Below are positions 43,756-50,999 of a stretch of DNA of 64,000 nt, piece after piece (position 1 is the stretch's first letter; each line of letters starts with the position of its first letter). Made by a program: the position numbers and the translations under genes. Origin of the DNA: Mesorhizobium onobrychidis (GTDB taxonomy: Bacteria; Pseudomonadota; Alphaproteobacteria; Rhizobiales; Rhizobiaceae); the NCBI RefSeq assembly GCF_024707545.1, contig NZ_CP062229.1, positions 1,538,501-1,602,500 on the forward strand, read 5' to 3'. A model generated the notes under the pieces. That model was not told the origin of the DNA, ran no database searches, and saw nothing but the letters and a program-made list of their open reading frames with translations.

Positions 43756-44541
43756 GTGGCCGATCCAATGCCAGATATCAAGAGTATCGCTCGAAAGGCA
43801 TTGGACTGGCCGGCGCGCATCCTGTTTCCGCCGGTTTGTGCCGGCTGCCGACGGCATGTCTCGCAGCCCGGCGTGCTGTGCGGCGCCTGCTGGCCGAAGC
43901 TCAGGCTCCTGGAGCGGCCATGGTGCCCGGTGATGGGCACGCCCTTCGTCCATCACATGGGCGAGGGGTTCCTGTCGGCCGAGGCGATCGCCGACCCGCC
44001 GCCCTTCGAGCGCGCGCGGGCCGCGGTCGCTTATTCCGGTGTCGCCCGCCAGATGGTGCAAGGGTTGAAATACCAGGATCGCACCGACCTGGCGCCGTGG
44101 ATGGCGCGCTGGATGCTGCGCGCCGGTGCCGAACTGATCGCGGAGGCCGATGTGGTCGTGCCGGTGCCGCTGCACTGGCGGCGTTTTTTCAGGCGCCGGT
44201 TCAACCAGTCGGCGGAACTGGCAAGGGCGGTATCGCAACTTGGCGGCCTGCCTTTTGCGCCCTCGGCGGTCAGGCGCGTCAAACTCACCCGCCAGCAGGT
44301 CGGGCTGGAGCGGCGGGAACGCGAGGAGAATGTGCGTGCCGCCTTCAGAGTGCCGGAGGAGGCCGAGATCGAGATCGCCGGCCGCCGGGTGCTCTTGATC
44401 GACGATGTCTATACCACCGGCGCCACTGTCCGCGCGGTCGCCAAGGCGCTGAAGAAGGGCGGTGCCGGGACCGTCGACGTGCTGACCTTTGCGCGCGTGC
44501 TGCCGGGGGACTTTCGGGCCGACGAGTCCGCGACTATATAG
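43756..44541 (+). CDS. ComF-family phosphoribosyltransferase-like protein
   Basis: This 261-residue protein has an N-terminal zinc cluster (CAGCRRHVSQPGVLCGACW) and a phosphoribosyltransferase domain with the PRPP loop VLLIDDVYTTGATVRAVAKAL and the family block VPLHWRRFFRRRFNQSAELA. ComF proteins are linked to DNA uptake in competent species, but here the role is unknown. The start is GTG at 43756 with GGAGGAG upstream. It is followed within 27 bases by grxC. Confidence 0.92.
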   Translation: MADPMPDIKSIARKALDWPARILFPPVCAGCRRHVSQPGVLCGACWPKLRLLERPWCPVMGTPFVHHMGEGFLSAEAIADPPPFERARAAVAYSGVARQMVQGLKYQDRTDLAPWMARWMLRAGAELIAEADVVVPVPLHWRRFFRRRFNQSAELARAVSQLGGLPFAPSAVRRVKLTRQQVGLERREREENVRAAFRVPEEAEIEIAGRRVLLIDDVYTTGATVRAVAKALKKGGAGTVDVLTFARVLPGDFRADESATI

Positions 44542-44568
44542 ATTGAAGAAAGGCAGGATTGCTGACCG

Positions 44569-44838
44569 ATGGTCGACGTGACGATCTATACACGGATGAT
44601 GTGCGGCTATTGCATGGCGGCCAAGCGGCTGCTCGAGCGCAAGGGTGTCGCCTACACCGAGCATGATGCCTCCTTCTCGCCGGAACTGCGCCGGGAAATG
44701 ATTTCCCGTGCGAATGGCCGCTCGACCTTTCCACAGATATTCATCGGCGATACCCATGTCGGCGGCTCCGACGATCTCCACGAACTGGAGGCGGAGGGCC
44801 GGCTGGACCGTCTGCTCGCCAATGGCTCGACGAATTGA
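44569..44838 (+). CDS. grxC: glutaredoxin 3
   Basis: This 89-residue protein carries the redox site CGYC at 12-15 and the glutathione-binding segment RSTFPQIFIGDTHVGGSDDL (TFPxIFI...GGxDDL). It is a class I dithiol glutaredoxin that reduces protein disulfides with glutathione in the cytoplasm. It sits between comF and a nitrilase gene, with only four bases to the latter. Confidence 0.96.
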   Translation: MVDVTIYTRMMCGYCMAAKRLLERKGVAYTEHDASFSPELRREMISRANGRSTFPQIFIGDTHVGGSDDLHELEAEGRLDRLLANGSTN

Positions 44839-44842
44839 GGAC

Positions 44843-45715
44843 ATGACGATGGGTGCTTTCAAGGCGGCGGCGATCCAGATGCGTTCGGGCACCAGCCCCG
44901 AGCGCAACGCAGTCGATCTGGAGCGGCTGGTGCGCGAGGCCGCGGGCCAGGGTGCGACCTATATCCAGTCACCGGAAATGACGGGTGCGCTGATCCGCGA
45001 CAGCCAGGCGCGGGCCGCCTCGTTCACGTCCGAGGACAAGGACATCATCGTCTCGACCTCGCGCAAGCTGGCGAAAGAACTTGGCGTCTTCCTGCATATC
45101 GGCTCGACCGCCATCCTGCGCGCCGACGGCAAGCTCGCCAACCGTGCGCTTTTGTTCGGGCCGGATGGCGCGACACTCGCCATCTACGACAAGATCCACA
45201 TGTTCGACGTCGATCTCGACAATGGCGAAAGCTGGCGCGAATCCGCCGCTTACGAGCCGGGCACCGAGGCCGTCGTTACCGAGATCGATGGGGCGAGGCT
45301 GGGTTTCGCCGTCTGCTACGATCTGCGCTTTCCGCAGCTCTTCCGCGCCGAGGCGCTGGCCGGCGCCGACCTGCTTTCGGTGCCCGCCGCCTTCACCCGC
45401 CAGACCGGCGAGGCGCACTGGCATGTGCTGCTGCGGGCGCGCGCCATCGAGAACGGTGCCTATGTCGTCGCCGCGGCGCAAGGCGGACTGCACGAGGACG
45501 GCCGCGAGACCTATGGCCATTCGCTGATCGTCGATCCGTGGGGCCGTATCGTCGCCGAAGCGGCACATGACGAACCGGCGGTGATCATCGCCGAGATCGA
45601 CCCGGCGCAGTCGGTCGCCGCGCGCAAGAAGATCCCAAACCTGAAGAATGCGCGGGATTTTGCCGTAAACGGCGGACAGGCTGAGGCACTGCCGTTCAGG
45701 GGTGCAGCATCTTGA
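44843..45715 (+). CDS. Nit1-type carbon-nitrogen hydrolase (deaminated glutathione amidase-like)
   Basis: This 290-residue enzyme has the nitrilase-fold triad: Glu in QSPEMTG, Lys in YDKIHMFDVDL, and Cys158 in GFAVCYDLRFPQLFR. HMFDVDL and RETYGHSLIVDPWG are features of the Nit1 branch, which removes the amide from deaminated glutathione. The proximity to glutaredoxin fits that repair role, although substrate assignment is by resemblance. The stop overlaps the TTG start of the DUF1178 gene. Confidence 0.92.
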   Translation: MTMGAFKAAAIQMRSGTSPERNAVDLERLVREAAGQGATYIQSPEMTGALIRDSQARAASFTSEDKDIIVSTSRKLAKELGVFLHIGSTAILRADGKLANRALLFGPDGATLAIYDKIHMFDVDLDNGESWRESAAYEPGTEAVVTEIDGARLGFAVCYDLRFPQLFRAEALAGADLLSVPAAFTRQTGEAHWHVLLRARAIENGAYVVAAAQGGLHEDGRETYGHSLIVDPWGRIVAEAAHDEPAVIIAEIDPAQSVAARKKIPNLKNARDFAVNGGQAEALPFRGAAS

Positions 45716-46137
45716 TCCGCTTTTCCCTGATCTGCGAGCACGAGCACCAATTCGAGGGTTGGTTTCGCAGCAACGACGATTTCGACACCCAGAAGAAGCG
45801 TGGCTTCGTCGATTGCCCGACCTGCGGCTCGCACAAGGTCGAGAAGGCGTTGATGGCGCCGGCCGTCTCGACCGGGCGCAGCCGAGAAAAGATCGCGCTC
45901 GCCATGGGCGAGGCCCAGAAGCAGGCGCTGGCGCAATTGAAGACCATGGCCGAGAAGGTGCGCGAGAACGCCGACTACGTCGGCGACAAGTTTGCCGAGG
46001 AGGCGCGCAAGATCCATTTCGGCGAGAGCGACCCGCGCGGCATCTATGGCGAGGCGACGCTGGAGGAGGCCAAGAGCCTGGCCGAGGACGGCGTCGAATT
46101 CATGCCGATCCCAAGCTTCCCCGACGACCGCAACTGA
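45712..46137 (+). CDS. DUF1178 family protein
   Basis: This 141-residue protein begins with a zinc-ribbon-like region (MIRFSLICEHEHQFEGWFRS, FVDCPTCGSHKVEKALMAPAV). An Ala/Glu-rich helix follows, with ending KIHFGESDPRGIYGEATLEE and GVEFMPIPSFPDDRN. It is a conserved alphaproteobacterial family of unknown function. The start codon is TTG, overlapping the nitrilase stop, and this arrangement (grxC, nitrilase, DUF1178) is common in rhizobia. Confidence 0.92.
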   Translation: MIRFSLICEHEHQFEGWFRSNDDFDTQKKRGFVDCPTCGSHKVEKALMAPAVSTGRSREKIALAMGEAQKQALAQLKTMAEKVRENADYVGDKFAEEARKIHFGESDPRGIYGEATLEEAKSLAEDGVEFMPIPSFPDDRN

Positions 46138-46142
46138 GCTCC

Positions 46143-46847
46143 ATGACGAAGTCGCGCCAGCTCAGGAAGGCTGAACGGCGACATTTTTCAATCGTATTTC
46201 AGGATATTTTCAATTGGCTGGCTATGAGGGCAAGTGCCAAGCAGACGACCAGCGGGATGGTGATCGTTTTTAGCAAACACAACGGCAGCGAAGCTACGGA
46301 TAAGGTTGCTGCAGCACTTCAATTAATAAGGGATTTCGATCCCGTTCGGCACAGGCGCGTGGTCCGTGATCTCAAGCGGATCTGGATTACGACTATTACC
46401 GGCGCCGCCGGTCAGTTCGTGAATTCGACGTGGACTTGTGAGCTCGATGAGCGATTTGTTCTGGGCGAGCACACGACGACCGAGCAGGTGGCCGGTGCGA
46501 TCGTGCACGAGGCCACGCATGCGCGCCTCCATCAGAGGGGGATTGGCTACGAGCAGGAATTGCGCGACCGGGTGGAGCAGGTCTGCATGGGCCGTGAACT
46601 GGCCTTCGCGGCGAAACTGCCGGACGGGGAGAGCATTTGCCGATGGGTCCAAGCCAGACAAGACCGTTCAGTTGACTATTCCAATGCAGCGTTCAGTGCC
46701 CGGGATATCGCTGGCGCCCGGGATGCCTTGCTCCATCTCGACGTCCCGGCTTGGCTTGCGGACATGATCGTCTCGTTCGTGCGATGGCGACATCGGAGGA
46801 TATTAGGGCGGAAAGATACCAAAAGGGCTTCCGACCAGCCGAACTGA
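46143..46847 (+). CDS. putative HExxH metallopeptidase-like protein
   Basis: This 234-residue protein has an HEATHARLH motif (HExxH zinc site) at about 121-129 within AGAIVHEATHARLHQRGIGYEQ. A later Glu in RVEQVCMGRELAFA could be the third ligand. The N-terminus is basic and has no signal peptide. The C-terminus has a Trp/Arg-rich segment (FVRWRHRRIL). GC is clearly lower than in its neighbours, suggesting transfer. The family is not recognised. Peptidase activity is plausible from the motif only. Confidence 0.7.
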   Translation: MTKSRQLRKAERRHFSIVFQDIFNWLAMRASAKQTTSGMVIVFSKHNGSEATDKVAAALQLIRDFDPVRHRRVVRDLKRIWITTITGAAGQFVNSTWTCELDERFVLGEHTTTEQVAGAIVHEATHARLHQRGIGYEQELRDRVEQVCMGRELAFAAKLPDGESICRWVQARQDRSVDYSNAAFSARDIAGARDALLHLDVPAWLADMIVSFVRWRHRRILGRKDTKRASDQPN

Positions 46848-46888
46848 CTCTTCTTTTCCCGGCCGCCCCTGGTCTCCGTGCCGGCTGT

Positions 46889-47374
46889 TCAGCCCACACT
46901 CGCTATCAATTTCTCAAGCAGGCGAGCAAGCGTCTCTTGTTCGGCGCGCGTCAGACCGGAAAGAATCTCATGTTCGTTGGCGACGTGGGCGGCGACCGCC
47001 TCGTCGACCAATGCCAGACCTTTTCCGGTCAGCTGCACGACAATCCCGCGCCGATCGTTGGGATGCGGACCGCGCATGATCAATCCTGACTTTTCGAGCC
47101 GATCGAGCCGGTTGGTCATCGCGCCCGACGTCACCATCGTCGCTTCGTAGAGGGCGGTTGGCGTCAGCGCGTAAGGTGATCCGGAACGGCGCAGCGTCGC
47201 CAGCACATCGAATTCTCCGGTCTGCAACCCGAAACGCGCAAACAGCGGAGCGAGGCGCTCTCGTGCAATCAGCGACGAGGCTTCGCTCAGCCGTCCAAGC
47301 ACGGCCATCGGAGAGACATCCAAGTCCGGCCGCTCTCGTTTCCACTGCTCTATGGCCTTCGCGGCGCGATCCAT
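46889..47374 (-). CDS. MarR-family transcriptional regulator
   Basis: This 161-residue winged-helix regulator contains RFGLQTGEFDVLATLRRSG, LYEATMVTSGAMTNRLDRLEKSGLI and the wing PHPNDRRGIVVQLTGKG (DxRxxxVxLT motif). It is divergent from an EamA transporter with two MarR-type dyads in the intervening 98 bases, so it probably represses that gene and its own. The inducing ligand is unknown. Confidence 0.93.
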   Translation of the reverse strand: MDRAAKAIEQWKRERPDLDVSPMAVLGRLSEASSLIARERLAPLFARFGLQTGEFDVLATLRRSGSPYALTPTALYEATMVTSGAMTNRLDRLEKSGLIMRGPHPNDRRGIVVQLTGKGLALVDEAVAAHVANEHEILSGLTRAEQETLARLLEKLIASVG

Positions 47375-47391
47375 CTATATCACCGTTAAAT

Positions 47392-47432
47392 ATCTTGACG
47401 TTAAGAATCTTTGTATTATCTTACCTCAAGAC
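47392..47432. promoter_or_regulatory. two MarR-type operator dyads
   Basis: The site atcttgacgttaagaat (47392-47408) resembles the ATCTTGA-N2-TCAAGAT dyad bound by several MarR proteins. A second partial match, tatcttacctcaagaca, lies at 47416-47432. They are placed between the divergent regulator and transporter genes and would cover the promoters of both. Confidence 0.55.
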
Positions 47433-47472
47433 ACAGTGCTGGCCAAGAGCCGCAAAGACAATAAGGTTCGTT

Positions 47473-48402
47473 ATGAAATTTCTCTGGGATTCAGCGCTCG
47501 GCCTTTTGGTCGTCACCGGCGGCCTGCTCGGCCTGACGCTGCCGTTCGGCAAGATCGCTACGGCGGCCGGTGTTTCGGCCATGGTCTGGGCCCTCGTCAT
47601 CTCGCTCGGAGCCGGCAGCGTGCTTTTGTGCGCCTTGCTGCTGCGCGGACAACGCATCCGGCTCACCCTGCACAGACTGCGTTATTTCTTCGTCACCGCG
47701 GCGGTGTCCTATGCCTTCCCCAATCTCTTGATGTTCTCGGCGATTCCGCATCTCGGCGCCGGCTACACCGGTATCATGTTCACGCTGTCGCCGGTGGTTA
47801 CACTGGTGTTTTCTATCCTGCTCGGCGTCCGGCGTCCCAATTTGCTTGGTATCGTCGGCATTGCCGTCGGCTTCCTCGGTGCTGTCATGGTGGCGGTGAC
47901 GCGCGGCGAGGCTGGCCAGCCGGCCGAATTTTTCTGGGTGGCGGTGGGGCTGCTCATTCCGGTCAGCCTCGCCGCCGGCAACATCTACCGCACGGTCGAC
48001 TGGCCCGAAGGGACCGGACCGATCGAGCTTGCCGTCGGCAGCCATCTGGCATCGGCTGCGCTGCTTCTTTGCGGCATCTTCACGCAGCAGGGCGGCGGTT
48101 CGCTCGCCCTGCTCGGCGGCGTGCCGCTGGTGGTCGTCGGGCAGGTCGCGTCAGCCGCGGCGATGTTCGCCTTCTTCTTCCGGCTACAGGCGGTCGGCGG
48201 CCCGGTCTATCTCAGCCAGATCGGCTATGTCGCAGCTGCGGTCGGGCTGTTTGGCGGGACGATCTTTCTCGGCGAGCACTATCAATTGCTGACCTGGGCG
48301 GGTGCTGCCATCATCATCGCCGGCGTGTTCATCACCACCAAAGCGCAAAGCCAGATCACCACGAAGGCGCAAAGCCAGACGGGTGAGAAGGTGGCGGCGT
48401 GA
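47473..48402 (+). CDS. EamA/DMT-family transporter
   Basis: This 309-residue protein has about ten helices. Two EamA halves are visible (LLGLTLPFGKIATAAGVSAMVWALV; VGGPVYLSQIGYVAAAVGLFGGTIFLGEHYQLLTWAG). The C-terminal tail carries a 24-base tandem duplication (48331-48354 and 48355-48378) coding for ITTKAQSQ twice. The substrate is unknown. It is divergent from a MarR regulator whose likely operators precede it, so its expression is probably inducible. Confidence 0.92.
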   Translation: MKFLWDSALGLLVVTGGLLGLTLPFGKIATAAGVSAMVWALVISLGAGSVLLCALLLRGQRIRLTLHRLRYFFVTAAVSYAFPNLLMFSAIPHLGAGYTGIMFTLSPVVTLVFSILLGVRRPNLLGIVGIAVGFLGAVMVAVTRGEAGQPAEFFWVAVGLLIPVSLAAGNIYRTVDWPEGTGPIELAVGSHLASAALLLCGIFTQQGGGSLALLGGVPLVVVGQVASAAAMFAFFFRLQAVGGPVYLSQIGYVAAAVGLFGGTIFLGEHYQLLTWAGAAIIIAGVFITTKAQSQITTKAQSQTGEKVAA

Positions 48403-48429
48403 GAAGGTTCAGACGTTTCGTGAGAAAGT

Positions 48430-49179
48430 TCAGGCGGGTGCCTTCTCCGCCAGCACCATATAGTTGACGTCCATGTCCTTCGACCGCTGCCAGCGGTCGG
48501 CGAGCGGATTGTAGGTGACGCCGGTGCGGTCGATGATAGTCAGGCCAGCGCCGGCAAGCGCCTTTTCCAGCTCGTCTGGCCGCACCAGCTTGCCGAACTG
48601 GTGGGTGCCGCGCGGCAACCAGCGCAGCACATATTCGGCGCCGATGATGGCCAGGCCCAGCGCCTTCAGCGTGCGGTTGATGGTGGCGACGAACATGATA
48701 CCGCCGGGCTTGAGCATCTCGCCGCATTTGGCCACGAACAGGTCGATGTCGGCAACATGCTCGACCACTTCCATGTTGAGGATGACGTCGAATTTCTCCC
48801 CGGCGGCAGCCAGATCCTCCGCTGTCGTGGCACGGTAATCCACCGTCACGCCGACCTCCGCCGCATGCAGCTTGGCCACTTCGATGTTGGTGGCGGATGC
48901 GTCGGCGCCGAGCACTTCGGCGCCAAGCCGCGCCATCGGCTCGCACAACAGCCCGCCGCCACAGCCGATGTCGAGGATGCGCAGGCCATCGAACGGCCGC
49001 GCCGCACGCGGGTCGCGGCCGAAGCGCGCCGCCACCTGGTCGCGTATATAGGCAAGCCGGATCGGATTGAACTTGTGCAGCGGGCGGAATTTGCCGTTCG
49101 GATTCCACCATTCGGCGGCAAGAGCGGAAAAGCGCTCCACTTCGCCGGCATCGATCGTCGATCGTCGGGGTTCTGGCAT
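48430..49179 (-). CDS. ubiG: ubiquinone biosynthesis O-methyltransferase
   Basis: This 249-residue enzyme has the UbiG N-terminus [34 protein letters not shown] motif [21 protein letters not shown], and [43 protein letters not shown] is highly characteristic. It performs both O-methylations in ubiquinone synthesis. It is divergent from lysC with about 390 bases between. Confidence 0.96.
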   Translation of the reverse strand: MPEPRRSTIDAGEVERFSALAAEWWNPNGKFRPLHKFNPIRLAYIRDQVAARFGRDPRAARPFDGLRILDIGCGGGLLCEPMARLGAEVLGADASATNIEVAKLHAAEVGVTVDYRATTAEDLAAAGEKFDVILNMEVVEHVADIDLFVAKCGEMLKPGGIMFVATINRTLKALGLAIIGAEYVLRWLPRGTHQFGKLVRPDELEKALAGAGLTIIDRTGVTYNPLADRWQRSKDMDVNYMVLAEKAPA

Positions 49180-49565
49180 CGTGTGGTCTCCTCGAACGCT
49201 AGGAAGTCGGTCGAGAGCCAGCGAATGTCAAGGCAGCAATTTCGCCTGTTGGCCGTTACGCCTATGCTGCGCGCCCACGATGAGATCCTGAAAGTCTTGC
49301 CGGCCGGCTTCGCTGTCGACTATCCGGGCCTGTGGAGAGGCGCAGCGCACCTGGCCTGAAGCCACCGCATGTCGTCGACAGGCATGCAGGCACCCGCTGC
49401 CGCCCTCGTGTGTCGCCTTCGTCGCCAGCTGCAAGCGGCGGCACGCCTTGCGAAATCCATAGCATTTGGCTAAGGAGGCCGCGCATTCAGCGGCCGGCTC
49501 AGCCGGGCGCTCCCTTTCCGTTTTTCGGCCGCCGGTCCGGCACCCAGTAAAGGCATTTCGCTTCC
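49180..49565. other. intergenic region between ubiG and lysC
   Basis: No gene is supported in these 386 bases. Several GC-rich short inverted pairs occur (for example gccggc around 49300 and ggccgcgcattcagcggcc at 49477-49496). The promoters of ubiG and lysC must lie here but I see no unambiguous boxes. Confidence 0.4.
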
Positions 49566-50819
49566 ATGGCGCGCATCGTGATGAAATTCGGCGGAACCTC
49601 CGTCGCCGACATCGCCCGCATCCGCAATGTGGCGCGCCATGTCAAACGCGAGGTCGATGCCGGCCATGAGGTTGCGGTGGTCGTCTCGGCGATGGCCGGC
49701 AAGACCAACGAGCTCGTGCAATGGACGCGCGAAGCCTCGCCTATGCACGATGCGCGCGAATATGACGTCGTCGTCGCCTCCGGCGAGCAGGTGACCGCCG
49801 GCCTGTTGGCGATAGCGCTGCAGAACATGGGCGTCCATGCCCGTTCCTGGCAAGGCTGGCAGATCCCGATCAAGACCGATAATGCGCATGGCGCGGCGCG
49901 CATTCTCGACATTGACGGCGCGTTCCTGATCAAGCGCTTCGGCGAGGGCCAGGTGGCGGTGGTCGCCGGCTTCCAGGGCATCGGGCCGGACAATCGCATC
50001 GCAACGCTCGGCCGCGGCGGCTCCGACACCAGTGCTGTCGCCATCGCGGCGGCGGTCAAGGCCGACCGCTGCGACATCTATACCGATGTCGACGGGGTCT
50101 ACACCACCGACCCGCGCATCGAGCCGAAAGCGCGGCGGCTAGCCAAGATTTCCTTCGAGGAAATGCTTGAAATGGCCTCGCTCGGCGCCAAGGTCCTGCA
50201 GGTACGCTCGGTCGAGCTTGCCATGGTGCACAGGGTGCGTACTTTCGTGCGGTCGTCCTTCGACGATCCCGACGCGCCCGGAATGGGGGATTTGCTCAAT
50301 CCGCCCGGAACGCTTATTTGCGACGAGGAAGAGATCGTGGAACAGCAGGTCGTCACCGGAATTGCCTATGCCAAGGACGAAGCGCAGATTTCGTTGCGCC
50401 GTGTCAGCGACCGGCCGGGCGTCGCCGCCGGCATTTTCGGGCCGCTGGCCGAGGCCAACATCAATGTCGACATGATCGTCCAGAACATTTCCGAGGACGG
50501 CAAGTTCACCGACATGACCTTCACCGTGCCGTCCGGCGATGTCGACAAGGCGCTTGCCGTGCTCGAGCGGCTGAAGGCCACGATCGGCTACGACGTCGTA
50601 CAGTCGGAAGCCGGCATGTCGAAGGTCTCGGTCATCGGCATCGGCATGAGGAGCCATGCGGGCGTCGCCGCCACCGCCTTCAAGGCGCTGGCCGACAAGG
50701 CGATCAACATCCGTGCGATCACGACCTCCGAGATCAAAATCTCGATCCTGATCGACGGCCCCTACACCGAACTTGCGGTTCGCACTTTGCATTCCGTCTA
50801 CGGTCTGGATAAGCAGTAG
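49566..50819 (+). CDS. lysC: aspartate kinase
   Basis: This 417-residue enzyme begins MARIVMKFGGTSVADIARI, the kinase signature with catalytic Lys. Further blocks are GFQGIGPDNRIATLGRGGSDTSAVAIAA and the Asp/Thr site DVDGVYTTDPRI. Two C-terminal ACT domains (about 265-410) give lysine/threonine feedback control. It makes aspartyl phosphate for lysine, methionine and threonine. The product is the class with tandem ACT domains and no fused homoserine dehydrogenase. Confidence 0.97.
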   Translation: MARIVMKFGGTSVADIARIRNVARHVKREVDAGHEVAVVVSAMAGKTNELVQWTREASPMHDAREYDVVVASGEQVTAGLLAIALQNMGVHARSWQGWQIPIKTDNAHGAARILDIDGAFLIKRFGEGQVAVVAGFQGIGPDNRIATLGRGGSDTSAVAIAAAVKADRCDIYTDVDGVYTTDPRIEPKARRLAKISFEEMLEMASLGAKVLQVRSVELAMVHRVRTFVRSSFDDPDAPGMGDLLNPPGTLICDEEEIVEQQVVTGIAYAKDEAQISLRRVSDRPGVAAGIFGPLAEANINVDMIVQNISEDGKFTDMTFTVPSGDVDKALAVLERLKATIGYDVVQSEAGMSKVSVIGIGMRSHAGVAATAFKALADKAINIRAITTSEIKISILIDGPYTELAVRTLHSVYGLDKQ

Positions 50820-50823
50820 CAGA

Positions 50824-50925
50824 CTGCATCGGCCCGAGAATCGGAGTCGATTTTCGGAAAGCACGATGCAGCAGATCGAAAGTCTCAGAGCGTCCTTTGG
50901 CGTCCATTGGACGCACGGCGCTCTA
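50824..50925. repeat. rhizobial palindromic intergenic repeat, family A
   Basis: A stem around gagaatcgga / tcgattttcgg is followed by a linker and a second stem, agagcgtcc / acggcgctct, enclosing gcgtccattggacgc. The bases align along its length with 59860-59943 and with the reverse complement of 18790-18891. It lies between lysC and ptsP, 75 bases before the ptsP start. Confidence 0.85.
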
Positions 50926-50999
50926 ATTGAGTTGTTGCGTGAGCGCCGGCCGCGGGAGAAACTGCGGCGGGCAAAATGTCCATTGGAGAACAAGCCGCG

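Noticed and set aside
49228..49486. Small open frames in the ubiG-lysC gap
   Set aside because: Frames exist on both strands over the same bases, none has a ribosome site or recognisable product.
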